Shown here: positions 10,299-20,091 of the stretch, piece after piece
How positions within the stretch are numbered: position 1 is the first letter of the stretch
Layout: each line of letters opens with the position of its first letter
Assembly: GCF_014138435.1 (NCBI RefSeq)
Contig: NZ_JACJIM010000012.1
Coordinates: forward strand, 1-64,000
DNA: 64,000 nucleotides
Direction of reading: 5' to 3'
Source: Methylobacterium fujisawaense
Lineage (GTDB): Bacteria; Pseudomonadota; Alphaproteobacteria; Rhizobiales; Beijerinckiaceae
Position numbers and translations under genes: made by a program
Notes under the pieces: generated by a model
The model's input: only the letters and a program-made list of their open reading frames with translations
Told to the model about the DNA's origin: nothing
Database searches by the model: none

Positions 10299-11522
10299 TC
10301 AACCCGGCACGACCGGGGATTTCGTCTCCGGAAGGGTCTCGACCAGCTTGGGATCCAGCCCGGTATGCGCCTGGACCAGGGGATGCGGGGTCAGAGCCAG
10401 CCACTGGGTCAGGGAGATATCGGCATAGCGCGGGCTCTTGAAGATCTCCAAGAAGGTCAGTGTCGTGTCGCCGGTATTCTCGATGTAATGGCCCATGGCG
10501 AAGGGCACGTATCCCACATCGCCGGCCTGGTAGTCGAAGGTTCGGGCCTTCGATTCCGAGCCGAACACGGTCATCCGGCCCTTGCCCGAGAGGTAGTACT
10601 GCCATTCGTCGCCATTCGGGTGCCAGTGCAGCTCGCGCAGGCCCCCGGGCTCGACCTCGACCAGCGCTGCGGCGATCGTCACGGAGGCCGGGAACACCGT
10701 GGAATCGGTGATGCGCACGCTGCCGCCCCGGGTGCGGATCGGCTCCTGCGCCAGCATCCGGTGGCTGAACGACTTCGGCACCGGGCCCGAGCCGCCCATC
10801 CGGTCGGCCGTGAGCGGGCCGGGCTTCGGCCCGGGGAAGATGTAGAGTTCCTTCTCGGGGATCCGGGCGAAGGCGCTCTCGGGCAGGCCGAAATTCTTCG
10901 CGAGCACGTCCTTGGGCGTGTGCGCCAGCCAGTCGGTCAGCAGGAAGGTGGAATCCTCCGAGAAGCCGCCGTCGTCGAACACGAGCAGGAACTCGCAGCC
11001 GTCGATCCCGTCGGCGGCGAGACCCTGGATCGAGTGCGGGATGCCGCCCGGGAAGTACCAGAGATCGCCCGCGCCGACATCGTCCGCGAAGGTGCGGCCG
11101 GCTTGGTCGACCGCGGTGATCCGGGCCTTGCCCTTGATCATGTAGGCCCACTCGGCCTCCTTGTGCCAGTGCATCTCGCGGACCGCGCCGGCCTTGAGCC
11201 GCATGTTGACCCCCGCCATGGCCTTCGAGACCGGCAGCTCGCGGATCGTGGTCTGGCGCGCCCAGCCTCCCTCCTCCAGTCGCATGTGGCTGTCGCTGAA
11301 CGACCATTTCAGGTTCGGCATCGTGCCGTGGTCGGTGCCGGGCGGCGCCAGGGTGAACGGCTCCTCGGCGGCCCGGGGCTTATTCTGCGGCCCCAGGATA
11401 TCGGCGCCCTTGCCCCGGCGCTCGGGGAGGGGCGCGGCCGGCCCGGCGGATTGCGCCGCAGCGGAGGACGCCACCATCGCGCCGCCGACGGCGATGACGG
11501 CACGCCTGGAAATCTCGGACAT
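10299..11522 (-). CDS. oxdC: oxalate decarboxylase, bicupin, Tat-exported
   Basis: A 407-residue bicupin that converts oxalate to formate and CO2. The start at 11522 gives an SRRAVIAVGGAM twin-arginine signal, so export is expected. Cupin 1 shows REMHWHKEAEWAYMIKG and PGGIPHSI; cupin 2 shows RELHWHPNGDEWQYYLSG and PFAMGHYIEN, supplying the His/His/Glu/His manganese ligands twice. The lid motif, SENST in the Bacillus enzyme, is SEDST here. It keeps the glutamate needed for decarboxylase rather than oxidase activity. Formate is an energy source for methylotrophs and oxalate is common on leaves, so the gene fits the lifestyle. Confidence 0.94.
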   Translation of the reverse strand: MSEISRRAVIAVGGAMVASSAAAQSAGPAAPLPERRGKGADILGPQNKPRAAEEPFTLAPPGTDHGTMPNLKWSFSDSHMRLEEGGWARQTTIRELPVSKAMAGVNMRLKAGAVREMHWHKEAEWAYMIKGKARITAVDQAGRTFADDVGAGDLWYFPGGIPHSIQGLAADGIDGCEFLLVFDDGGFSEDSTFLLTDWLAHTPKDVLAKNFGLPESAFARIPEKELYIFPGPKPGPLTADRMGGSGPVPKSFSHRMLAQEPIRTRGGSVRITDSTVFPASVTIAAALVEVEPGGLRELHWHPNGDEWQYYLSGKGRMTVFGSESKARTFDYQAGDVGYVPFAMGHYIENTGDTTLTFLEIFKSPRYADISLTQWLALTPHPLVQAHTGLDPKLVETLPETKSPVVPG

Positions 11523-11713
11523 CGCACTCGGTCCCTGCTCTGTCGCAGGGTAACCGGACGCCGGCCGGGAGGATCCGCAACGGGGCACCATCGTGCAGTG
11601 CGGCATCTCGCCCGGAGCCTGCGCGCGATCTATATCTTGAATGCACGATCAGACGCGTCCCGATTGGGGGACGAGCGCCCGAGCGGTGCACGGGGCGCGA
11701 CCCGAGGGCGAGG

Positions 11714-12985
11714 ATGGCGGATCGGGACAGTTCAGCCGCGGGCGAGGCCGGCCGCGCCGCGTCCCACGGCCGCCTGTGGATCGCCCTGCTCGCGCTGGCG
11801 GGCGCGGGTCTCCTCGGCTACCGCCACTGGCCGGAACAGTCCCGGGCGGCGAGTTCGGAACCGGCTGCCGCGGCAAAGCCACCGGCTGTGCGGGTCGCCC
11901 GGGCCGGCCGGGCCTCCGACACCTTCAGCCTGACCCAGACGGGCACCACCCAAGCCTTCGATACCGCCGGCCTCTATCCACGGGCGACCGGCTACATCGT
12001 CGAGCGCAAGGTCGATATCGGCACGCACGTGAAGAAGGGCGACCTGCTGTTCCGGATCAGCGCGCCCGACCTCGACCAGCAGCTGGTCCAGGCGCAGTCG
12101 CAGGCGCTTCAGCTCCAGGCAGCGCTGATTCAGGCACGGGCGATGGTCGACCAGGCCGAGGCCAACCGTCACCTCGCCGACGTGACCAACCGGCGGACCG
12201 CGACGCTCGCCGGCACCGGGGTCGAGACCCGGCAGAACGCCGACACCTCCCAGGCCGGGGTGCTGGCGCAGACCGCCAATGTCGACGCCGCCAAGGCGGC
12301 CGTGAAGGTGGCCGAGGCCAACATCGCCGCGCAGGAGGCGCAGGTCGCCCGGCTCAAGGTCCTGACCGGCTTCGAGGAGATCCGCGCGCCCTTCGACGGG
12401 GTGGTGACCACCCGCAACAACGATGTCGGCGACGCGGTGACGGCGGACACGAACACGGGCGCGCCGCTCCTGACCCTGGCGCGGGACGACGTGCTGCGCA
12501 TGGCGGTGAACGTGCCGCTCTACGCCGCCGACGACGTCCGCGACGGACTCGACGCCAGGGTCGAGGTGGCGCAGATCCCCGGCAGGGTCTTCCCCGGCAA
12601 GGTCTCGCGCTCGTCGACGACCCTGCTCTCCACCGCGCGGACGCTGGCGACCCAGGTCGACCTCCCCAATCCGGACGGCACGTTGCGAGCCGGGCTCTAC
12701 ATCACCGTCACTTTGGAGATCCCCCGGTCCTCGCCCGCCGTGACGGTGCCGAACGAGGCCCTGATCTTCGACCAGCACGGGACCCGCGTGGCGATGATCG
12801 AGCCGGCCGGGGACGGGACCGGCGTGGTGCGGATGCGCCCGGTCACGATCTTCCGCCAGACGCGCACGCTGCTGGAGTTGCGCGACGGCCTGAACGGCGG
12901 CGAGCGCGTCGTCGTGGGGCCGCCGGCCTCATTGCGCGACGGTGACAGGGTCGTCCTGCATCCGGAGGACAAGGCGGGGGCGTGA
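11714..12985 (+). CDS. RND-type membrane fusion protein (HlyD/AcrA family)
   Basis: A 423-residue periplasmic adaptor of the RND efflux type. One N-terminal membrane anchor lies at about residues 20-37. A lipoyl half-motif follows (GYIVERKVDIGTHVKKGDLLFRI), then a long Ala/Gln-rich coiled coil (about 120-225), the second lipoyl half (IRAPFDGVVTTRNNDVGD) and beta-barrel segments. Such proteins work with an inner-membrane RND pump and an outer-membrane channel. Neither is encoded next to it: a PQQ dehydrogenase follows. Its partner must be elsewhere, or the operon was split. The substrate is unknown. Confidence 0.9.
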   Translation: MADRDSSAAGEAGRAASHGRLWIALLALAGAGLLGYRHWPEQSRAASSEPAAAAKPPAVRVARAGRASDTFSLTQTGTTQAFDTAGLYPRATGYIVERKVDIGTHVKKGDLLFRISAPDLDQQLVQAQSQALQLQAALIQARAMVDQAEANRHLADVTNRRTATLAGTGVETRQNADTSQAGVLAQTANVDAAKAAVKVAEANIAAQEAQVARLKVLTGFEEIRAPFDGVVTTRNNDVGDAVTADTNTGAPLLTLARDDVLRMAVNVPLYAADDVRDGLDARVEVAQIPGRVFPGKVSRSSTTLLSTARTLATQVDLPNPDGTLRAGLYITVTLEIPRSSPAVTVPNEALIFDQHGTRVAMIEPAGDGTGVVRMRPVTIFRQTRTLLELRDGLNGGERVVVGPPASLRDGDRVVLHPEDKAGA

Positions 12986-13016
12986 ACGGCGGCACGCGGT
13001 CCAGGGCGATCCGGCC

Positions 13017-13047
13017 GCTGCTGCCTGCCGCTGCTGCTGCTGCTGCT
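13017..13047. repeat. CTG microsatellite
   Basis: A run of CTG/CTGCTGC units, the longest stretch about six CTG triplets. It lies in the 214 bases between the membrane fusion protein and the PQQ dehydrogenase. It is outside the chosen reading frames, so length changes could affect spacing but not a protein. Confidence 0.7.
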
Positions 13048-13199
13048 GCCTGTCGGGCGTCAGGCCCCCCCTACAGGCGGGCCTGTCCAGCCTTGGGACA
13101 GCCACAACCGGCATAAGCCGTCGGACAGACGGTGCTCCGCCGCGGGGTCGACCCCCGGCGCCGTCGTGGCCGGCTGGCTCAAGGATCAGGTTGATCACC

Positions 13200-15626
13200 G
13201 TGGCACTCGGAACCCTCGCACTATCGATCGCGCTGCTTGGCCTGGCCCTGGCATTCTTCGGGGCGAAGCTGGCCTTCGCGGGGGGATCGTCGTTCTACCT
13301 CGCCCTGGGGGTCGGTTTGCTGGCCTCCGGCATCCAGCTGGCCCGGCGCCGCCAGAGCGGCCTCTGGATCTATGCCCTGATTCTGGCGGCGTCCTTCATC
13401 TGGACGATCGTCGAGGTCGGGCTCGACAAATGGCAATGGATCCCGCGCGGCGCCCTGATCTTCGCCCTCGGCCTGGTCCTCTGCCTGCCCGTCGTGGTGC
13501 ATCGCCTGCGGGACGCGCCCGAACGGGCCTGGGCGCCGAGCCTCGGAAACGGCCCGCTCGCCCTCCGGGCCGTCGTCCTGCTCATCGCGGCCGCGAGCAC
13601 CGCTTCCTGGTTCGTCGATCCGGTCGAGACGCGCGGCATCCTGCCGAAGGTCGCGGAGGCGAGGGCCGCCGTCGATCCGAGCGGCATCCCCTATCCGGCC
13701 GACGACTGGGTCGCCTATGGCGGCACCAATCTCGGTCAGCGCTACTCGGCCCTCGAGGACATCACCGTGGGCAATGTTCAGGGCCTCACGGTGGCCTGGG
13801 AGCACCATACGGGCGACCTGCGCGGCGACGGCCGGACGGATTCGAAGGAATTCACCTTCGAGGCCACGCCGATCAAGGTGAACGGGCTGCTCTATCTCTG
13901 CACGCCTCACAACATCGTGCAGGCCCTGGAACCCGAGACCGGCCGGCTGGTCTGGGCCTTCGACCCGCAGATGGCGCGGGACGGCCAGTACCAGCACCAG
14001 ACCTGTCGCGGCGTGTCCTACAACGACTCGACCGGCTACGCGCCGCCGGCGGAGGCGGATCCGGCGACGGCCGGCGCCGTCGCGGCGGCGGTCGCCGAAT
14101 GCCCGCGCCGGATCATCGCCGCCTCGGTCGATGCGCGGCTCTACGCGCTGAATGCCGATACCGGACTCCCGTGCCGGACCTTCGGGGCGGACGGTTTCGT
14201 CGATCTGACGGCGCAGATGCCGAACCTCCGGCGTGCCGCCTATCAGCAGACCTCGGCGCCGCTGGTGACCCGGAACCTCGTCGTCCTCGGGAGCGCGATC
14301 GCCGACAATTACTACGCGGAGAATCCGTCGGGCGTGATCCGCGCCTTCGACGTGCGCACCGGCGCGATCGTCTGGAAGTTCGACGCCGGCAAGCCCGACG
14401 CGACCGAACCGCTGCAGCCCGGTGCGCTCTACGAGCCCAACTCGGCGGTGGCCTGGACGCAGTTTTCGGCCGACGAGGCTCTGGGGCTCGTCTACGTGCC
14501 GTTCGGCAACCGGGCGCCCGATCAGGTCGGCGTGTCCCGGTCGAAGGCGGACGAGGCCCTCGTCGACGCCCTGGCGGCTCTCGACCTGGAGACCGGCAGG
14601 CTGCGCTGGGCCTTCCGGACCACGTATCACGACCTGTGGGACCGCGATAATCCGTCCCAGCCGGTCCTCCTGACCCTGCCGCAGGGCGACGGGACGGTGC
14701 CGGCGATCCTGATCCCCACCAAGGTCGGCAATGTCTGGGTCCTCGACCGCCGCACCGGCGCTCCGATCCGGCCGGTCTCCGAGGTCTCGGTCTCGACCCG
14801 GACCGACATCCCGGGAGAGGCGCCGTCTCCGGTCCAGCCGGTCTCGTCGCTCCGCTTCACGCCGGCTCCGCTGAGGGAGGCCGACATGTGGGGCGTCACG
14901 CCCTTCGACCAGATCCAGTGCCGGCTCACCTTCCGGTCGAACCGCTACGACGGCAACCCGTTCACGCCGCCGCAGGCGTCAGGCGGCGCGATCATCTGGC
15001 CCGGCAATATCGGGGTGTTCAACTGGGGCTCGGTGGCCGTCGATCCGGTGCATCACTGGATGATCGCGACGCCGCAATACCTGCCCTACCTCTACCGCCT
15101 GCTCCCGCGCCCGGCGAACGAGCCCGACCGGCGCCTCATCACCACCGATCCGGATTCCGCCCCGGGCAACGAGAATCTCGGCGGCCCCTACGCGGTGTCC
15201 ATCGCGCACATGCGCTCGGCCCTCGGCGTCCCGTGCAACGCGCCGCCCTGGGGCGTGCGGGTCGGCGTGAACCTCGCGGACGGCACAACCGCCTGGAGGC
15301 ACCGCAACGGCACCGTCGCCGGGCAGAAGATCGGCGGGGTCGCGGTCCCGATCCCGTTCGCCATGGGTATGCTGGCTCATGGCGGCACCCTGGCCACGGC
15401 CGGCGGCGTCGCGTTCACGGCCGCCACGCTCGACGACCGTATCCGCGGCTACGACATGCAGACCGGGGCGGTCCTGTGGTCCATGACGCTGCCGGCCGGC
15501 GGTCAGGCCACGCCGATGACCTATCGCGGCAAGGACGGCCGGCAATACGTGGTGATCGCGGCGGGCGGGCACGGCTCGCTCGGCACCACGCCGGGCGATT
15601 CGGTCATCGCCTTCCGGCTCCCGTGA
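13200..15626 (+). CDS. membrane-bound PQQ-dependent dehydrogenase (glucose/quinate/shikimate type)
   Basis: An 808-residue quinoprotein of the GCD/QuiA type that oxidises a sugar or cyclic polyol in the periplasm and passes electrons to ubiquinone. Five transmembrane helices fill about residues 1-135, followed by the eight-bladed propeller. Visible motifs include DDWVAYGGTNLGQRYSAL, the TYHDLWDRDNPSQP segment holding the catalytic-region aspartate, and repeated tryptophan-docking motifs. No ATG opens the frame near the first helix. A GTG at 13200, nine bases after AAGGATCAGG, is the best start; a TTG at 13191 is an alternative. Which substrate is used (glucose, quinate or shikimate) cannot be told from sequence alone. 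Confidence 0.92.
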   Translation: MALGTLALSIALLGLALAFFGAKLAFAGGSSFYLALGVGLLASGIQLARRRQSGLWIYALILAASFIWTIVEVGLDKWQWIPRGALIFALGLVLCLPVVVHRLRDAPERAWAPSLGNGPLALRAVVLLIAAASTASWFVDPVETRGILPKVAEARAAVDPSGIPYPADDWVAYGGTNLGQRYSALEDITVGNVQGLTVAWEHHTGDLRGDGRTDSKEFTFEATPIKVNGLLYLCTPHNIVQALEPETGRLVWAFDPQMARDGQYQHQTCRGVSYNDSTGYAPPAEADPATAGAVAAAVAECPRRIIAASVDARLYALNADTGLPCRTFGADGFVDLTAQMPNLRRAAYQQTSAPLVTRNLVVLGSAIADNYYAENPSGVIRAFDVRTGAIVWKFDAGKPDATEPLQPGALYEPNSAVAWTQFSADEALGLVYVPFGNRAPDQVGVSRSKADEALVDALAALDLETGRLRWAFRTTYHDLWDRDNPSQPVLLTLPQGDGTVPAILIPTKVGNVWVLDRRTGAPIRPVSEVSVSTRTDIPGEAPSPVQPVSSLRFTPAPLREADMWGVTPFDQIQCRLTFRSNRYDGNPFTPPQASGGAIIWPGNIGVFNWGSVAVDPVHHWMIATPQYLPYLYRLLPRPANEPDRRLITTDPDSAPGNENLGGPYAVSIAHMRSALGVPCNAPPWGVRVGVNLADGTTAWRHRNGTVAGQKIGGVAVPIPFAMGMLAHGGTLATAGGVAFTAATLDDRIRGYDMQTGAVLWSMTLPAGGQATPMTYRGKDGRQYVVIAAGGHGSLGTTPGDSVIAFRLP

Positions 15627-15720
15627 GCCGGCGCCCGCGGCGCGAGCCCGGGGATCGCCGGCCTCGCGCCGGAACGGATGGCGCCGGAGGGCCCGGCTCT
15701 CCGACCGGGCAGGGGGCGTT

Positions 15721-16656
15721 CTAGCCCGCGAGCCGCGCCCGCGCGTCGATGCGGGCGAGGCGGGCCAGCAGGTACTCGACCTCGGCCTTCGCCTGCGCGG
15801 TGAGCGCCTGCGACGGCTTGCGCTGGGCGTCGGATGAAAAAATTCCCCGGCGCATGAACACGTATTTCCGCACCGCGAGCCCCAGCGGGCCCTGCTGCTG
15901 CTCGTAGCGCAGATAGGGGAGGTGGGCGTCGAACAGGTCGTGGGCGGCGTCGCGCTCGCCGGCCCGGCCGAGGCGGACCACGTCGACCAGCATCTCCGGG
16001 AAGGCGTAGCCGGTATTGGCCCCGTCGGCGCCGCGCTCGGTCTCGAAATCAAGGAACAGGCCGCCATTCCCCACGAGGATGGAGATGTGGCGCATGGAGC
16101 CGTCGCGCTCGAAGCCGCGCAGCGCCGAGATCTTCTCCAGGCCGGGCCAGTCCTCGTGCTTGAGCATCACGCAGGAGGGGTTCTCCGACACGATCCGGCG
16201 GATCACCCCCGGGGTCATCTGGACCGAGAAGGTGAGGGGGTAATCCTGCAGCACGAAGGGCACGTCCGGCCCGATCGCCTCGGCGGCGGTGCGGTAATAG
16301 CCGACCACCTGATCGTCGGTGCGCAGCGTGTTGGGCGGCGCGATCATCACGCCGGCGGCGCCCAGCTCCATCACCTCCCGGGCGAGGGCCCGCATGGCCG
16401 CGAAGCCCGGCGCCGTGACGCCGACGATGACCGGCAGCCGGGTGCGCCCGAGGACGCGCTTGGCCACCGCGAGGCCCTCCGCGTGGTCGAGCTTGCCGGC
16501 CTCACCGAGCTGGCCGAGGATCGTCAGGCCGTCGACGGCCGCAGCCCCGAAGAAATCGGTCATCCGGTCGAGGGAGACCTCGTCGATCCGGCCATCCGGA
16601 TGGAACGGCGTCGGGGCGATCGGCACGACGCCGCGAATGTCGCTGGTGAGAGGCAT
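15721..16656 (-). CDS. dihydrodipicolinate synthase/N-acetylneuraminate lyase family protein
   Basis: A 311-residue class I aldolase/lyase of the DapA superfamily (TIM barrel). The Schiff-base lysine is in VMLKHED (about residue 170). The usual pyruvate-binding GTTGE is replaced by GQLGEAG, and the catalytic-tyrosine segment reads QDYPLTFS rather than YNVP. These changes argue against lysine biosynthesis and for a catabolic keto-acid or sugar-acid lyase. It is convergent with the PQQ dehydrogenase and precedes the molybdenum hydroxylase genes' 3' end. The substrate is unknown. Confidence 0.88.
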   Translation of the reverse strand: MPLTSDIRGVVPIAPTPFHPDGRIDEVSLDRMTDFFGAAAVDGLTILGQLGEAGKLDHAEGLAVAKRVLGRTRLPVIVGVTAPGFAAMRALAREVMELGAAGVMIAPPNTLRTDDQVVGYYRTAAEAIGPDVPFVLQDYPLTFSVQMTPGVIRRIVSENPSCVMLKHEDWPGLEKISALRGFERDGSMRHISILVGNGGLFLDFETERGADGANTGYAFPEMLVDVVRLGRAGERDAAHDLFDAHLPYLRYEQQQGPLGLAVRKYVFMRRGIFSSDAQRKPSQALTAQAKAEVEYLLARLARIDARARLAG

Positions 16657-16772
16657 ACCGGTCTCCGTGCTGCTGCGGCGACCGCCGGCCGCCGGTGGGT
16701 ATGCCCATACTCAAAAATCCCGGGCGCTGCGACGCACCCGGGACGGGATCGGCCTTCGGTCAGGCCGTTCGG

Positions 16773-19037
16773 TCAGCCCAGCAGCTTGTCCAGGGTGATC
16801 GGCATCTCGCGCACCCGAACGCCGGTGGCGTGCCAGACCGCGTTGGCGATGGCCCCCACCGTGCCGGTGATGCCGATCTCGCCGACGCCCTTCACGCCGA
16901 GCGCGTTCACCACCGCATCGTCCTCGTGGACCAGGATCGCCTCCATGGCGGGCACGTCGGCGTTCACCGGCACGTGGTACTCGGCGAGATTGTCGTTGAG
17001 GAAGCGGCCGGTCCGCGGATCCATCTCGGCCCGCTCGTGCAGGGCGAAGGACAGGCCCCAGATCATCCCGCCGTAATACTGGCTCTGGACGAGGCGCGGG
17101 TTGATCACCCGGCCCGCCGCGAAGGCGCCGGTGAGGCGGCTCACCCGGATCTGGCCGAGATCGGGATCGACCTTCACCTCGGCGAAGACCGCGCCGTGGG
17201 CGTGCATGGCGTAGGACGCCTGCGCGGCCGGATCGGCCCCGGCCTTGCCCTGGCCCTCGATGCTGGCGCGGCCGGCCCGCTTGAGGATGTCCGTGACGGA
17301 TTCGCTCCGGCCCGGATCGTCGCGCCGGGTGAGCCGCCCGTCCGCCGCGGTGACGCCGGCATTGCCGGCGCCGTAGAGCGGGGAGGCGGGGTCGTTGGTG
17401 GCCAGCTCCGCGAGCTGCCGGATCACGTCGGCGGCGGCCGCGTGGATCGCGCCGCCGGCGGTGGCGGTGTGGCCGGAGCCCCCCGCGATCCCGGCATTCG
17501 GCAGGTCAGAGGAGCCCATCCTGAAGGTGAGGGCGTCCATCCCGATCCCGAGCCCGTCGGCGGCGATCTGGGCGAGTGCCGTCCAGGATCCCTGGCCCAT
17601 GTCGATCGCCCCGAGCTCCACCGTGCCGGTGCCGTCGGCGCGGATCTCGGCCCGGGCCATCCCCTCGAAGATCAGCGCCGGGAAGGTGGCGGTGCCCATG
17701 CCGGTGCCGACCAGGAACCCGTCCCTGTCGCGGGTCTGGCGGGGCTGGAGCGGCCGCCCGGCCCAGCCGAAGGCCTCGGCGCCCCGCCGGTAGCAGTCCC
17801 GCAGGGCCTTCGAGGAGAACGGCTTGCCGGTGATCGGCTCGACCTCGGCGTAGTTGGCGAGCCGGAACTCCAGCGGGTCCATGCCGAGCGCGAAGGCCAT
17901 CTCGTCCAGCGCGCTCTCCAGGGCGACGCTGCCGGTGGCCTCGCCGGGGGCGCGCATGAACAGCGGCGTGCCGGTGTCGAGGCGCACCGCCTCGTGCCGG
18001 ATGGCGATGGCGGGGCTCGCGTAGAGGGTGCTGGTCGCCCGGCCCGCCGGCTCGAAGAAATCGTCGAAGCTCGACGAGGCGGTGCGGATGTGGTGGTCCA
18101 GCGCCGTGAGCTTGCCGGCGGCGTCGGCGCCGAGCCGGATCGTCTGCCGGGTCGGGCCGCGATGGCCCATGGGACCGTACATCTGGGTCCGGGTCGGCAC
18201 GAGCTTCACCGGCCGGCCCACGAGCTTGGCCGCCATGCAGGCGAGCACCTGCGGCCCGGCCGGCACGCCCTTCGAGCCGAAACCGCCGCCGAGATAGGGG
18301 CTGTCGATATGGATGTCCTCGGGGCGGATGCCGAACAGGCCGGCGAGCCGGGCCTGCGACATGGCGAGCGCCTGGGTCGGCATCAGGAGCGTCAGCCGGT
18401 CCCCGTCCCAGCTGGCCACCGCCGCGTGGGGCTCCATGGCATTGTGGTACTGGGCCGGCGTCTCGTAGGTGGCGGCGATCGTCTTCGACGCGGCCGCGAG
18501 CCCGGCCTCGACGTCGCCGTCGGTCTCCACCGGCGGCGCGCCGACGCCGACCGAATCCGGCGTGAAGGCCTCGCCGGAATCGAGCCCGATCCGCGGGGTC
18601 TCGGCCGCGTAGGTCGGGGCGAGCAGCCGGGCCCCTTCGGTGGCCGCCTCCAGGGTCTCGGCGATCACCACGGCGATGGGCTGGTTGGCGTAGCGGACCC
18701 GGTCGTTCTGCAGGAGGTCGAGGCGGAAGGTGAACGGCCCGTCCTTAGCATCCGGATCCTTGGCGAGCGCCGGGGCGTGCCCCGGCCGCATCACCGCCAC
18801 GACGCCGGGATGGGCCTCGGCGGCGGCCACGTCGAGGCCGGTGACGCGACCGCGGGCGATCCGGGCGACGCAGAGCGCCGCGTGGAGGGTCCCGGGGGGC
18901 AGGTTGTCGGCGGAGAAGCGGGCCTGGCCCGTCACCTTGAGGGGGCCGTCGCGCCGGGTCAGCGGCTGGCCGATGCTGGAGCCGTGCCGGATCGCGCCGG
19001 CGGGGCGGTTCGAGGCGGGCGTGGAGGTCGCGGTCAT
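16773..19037 (-). CDS. xanthine dehydrogenase-family molybdopterin subunit (PaoC-like)
   Basis: The 754-residue large subunit of a molybdenum hydroxylase, most like the aldehyde oxidoreductase subunit PaoC/YagR. The N-terminal domain begins with GQPLTRRDGPLKVTGQARFSAD. Molybdopterin-binding motifs include YLGGGFGSKG, GMGTATFP and GGSGHTATAGGAIHAAA. The catalytic glutamate is in KGVGEIGITG near the C-terminus. It is the last gene of a three-gene operon (Fe-S, FAD, Mo subunits), 10 bases after the FAD subunit. The substrate, probably an aldehyde or N-heterocycle, cannot be fixed. Confidence 0.93.
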   Translation of the reverse strand: MTATSTPASNRPAGAIRHGSSIGQPLTRRDGPLKVTGQARFSADNLPPGTLHAALCVARIARGRVTGLDVAAAEAHPGVVAVMRPGHAPALAKDPDAKDGPFTFRLDLLQNDRVRYANQPIAVVIAETLEAATEGARLLAPTYAAETPRIGLDSGEAFTPDSVGVGAPPVETDGDVEAGLAAASKTIAATYETPAQYHNAMEPHAAVASWDGDRLTLLMPTQALAMSQARLAGLFGIRPEDIHIDSPYLGGGFGSKGVPAGPQVLACMAAKLVGRPVKLVPTRTQMYGPMGHRGPTRQTIRLGADAAGKLTALDHHIRTASSSFDDFFEPAGRATSTLYASPAIAIRHEAVRLDTGTPLFMRAPGEATGSVALESALDEMAFALGMDPLEFRLANYAEVEPITGKPFSSKALRDCYRRGAEAFGWAGRPLQPRQTRDRDGFLVGTGMGTATFPALIFEGMARAEIRADGTGTVELGAIDMGQGSWTALAQIAADGLGIGMDALTFRMGSSDLPNAGIAGGSGHTATAGGAIHAAAADVIRQLAELATNDPASPLYGAGNAGVTAADGRLTRRDDPGRSESVTDILKRAGRASIEGQGKAGADPAAQASYAMHAHGAVFAEVKVDPDLGQIRVSRLTGAFAAGRVINPRLVQSQYYGGMIWGLSFALHERAEMDPRTGRFLNDNLAEYHVPVNADVPAMEAILVHEDDAVVNALGVKGVGEIGITGTVGAIANAVWHATGVRVREMPITLDKLLG

Positions 19038-19047
19038 GCGGGTCTCC

Positions 19048-20091
19048 TCAGACGATGCCGAACGGGGAGGCGGGGAGCGCCGGGATCCGGGCGGGCGTCC
19101 CGGCGGCGGCCTGGGTCAGCGCGCGGATCGCCACCCGGCGGGCGAGTTCGATCTTGAAGGCGTTGGCCTCGCCGGTGGGCTTGGCGCCGGCCAGCGCCGC
19201 GGCGGCGGCCTTCGCGAAGGCCTCGGGGGAGGGTGCCTGTCCGGAGAGCGCCGCCTCGGCCTCCGCCACCCGCCAGGGCTTCAGCGCCAGCCCGCCCAGG
19301 GCGAGCCGGGCCTGCCCGATCCGGCCGCCGGCCTCCAGGGTGAGGGCGGCCGCCGCCGAGACCACCGCGAAGGCGTAGGATGTGCGGTCGCGGACCTTGA
19401 GATAGCGGGCATGGCCCCGGAAGGACGCCGCCTCGGGGGGCAGGCGCAGGCCGGTGATCAACTCGCCCGGCTGCAGCTCCGTCTCCCGCTCCGGATGGTC
19501 GCCGGGGAGGTGGTGGAACGCGGTGAGCGGCACCTCCCGGGCGCCGTCCGGCCCGGCGATCTCCACCACCGCGTCGAGGGCGGCGAGCGGCACGCAGAAA
19601 TCGGACGGGTGGGTGGCGATGCAGTGCTCGCTCCAGCCCTGGACGGCGTGGATGCGGGTGGCGTGCCCCAGGGCCGCGCAGCCGGAGCCGGGCGCGCGCT
19701 TGTTGCAGGGCGAGACCGCGTCGGTGAAGAAGGGGCAACGGGTGCGCTGCATCAGGTTGCCGCCGACCGTGGCGGCGTTGCGCAATTGCGCCGAGGCGCC
19801 GGCCAGCAGGGCCTCGGCCACCATCGGGTAGGTTTTTTCGAACATCGCGTCGTGGGCGAGGTCGCTGTTGCGCACCAGCGTGCCGATTCGGGTGGCGCCG
19901 TCCGGCAGCCGCTCGATCGACGACAGGCCGGGGAGCCGAGTGATGTCGACGACCCGCTCCGGGGTGGCGACGCCGCCCTTCATCAGGTCGACGAGGTTGG
20001 TGCCGGCGGCGAGGAAGGCGGTGCCCGGAACCTGCCCGGCCGCCACGGCCTCCGGCACGCTCGCCGGGCGGATGTAGTCGAAGGTCCTCAC
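19048..20091 (-). CDS. molybdenum hydroxylase FAD-binding subunit (PaoB-like)
   Basis: A 347-residue FAD subunit. The FAD-binding motif is FLAAGTNLVDLMKGGV. An inserted cysteine-rich stretch (RCPFFTDAVSPCNKR, GSGCAALG, SEHCIATHPSDF) matches the extra [4Fe-4S] loop of PaoB. This distinguishes PaoABC-type enzymes from ordinary xanthine dehydrogenases. The start is a GTG at 20091 (VRTFDYIRP). It overlaps the stop of the upstream Fe-S subunit by four bases (GTGA), so the two are translationally coupled. Confidence 0.92.
   Translation of the reverse strand: MRTFDYIRPASVPEAVAAGQVPGTAFLAAGTNLVDLMKGGVATPERVVDITRLPGLSSIERLPDGATRIGTLVRNSDLAHDAMFEKTYPMVAEALLAGASAQLRNAATVGGNLMQRTRCPFFTDAVSPCNKRAPGSGCAALGHATRIHAVQGWSEHCIATHPSDFCVPLAALDAVVEIAGPDGAREVPLTAFHHLPGDHPERETELQPGELITGLRLPPEAASFRGHARYLKVRDRTSYAFAVVSAAAALTLEAGGRIGQARLALGGLALKPWRVAEAEAALSGQAPSPEAFAKAAAAALAGAKPTGEANAFKIELARRVAIRALTQAAAGTPARIPALPASPFGIV

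Noticed and set aside
12942..13199. N-terminal extension of the PQQ dehydrogenase frame from 12942
   Set aside because: It overlaps the end of the membrane fusion gene and translates to a Cys run from the CTG repeat. The GTG at 13200 gives the family-typical N-terminus.
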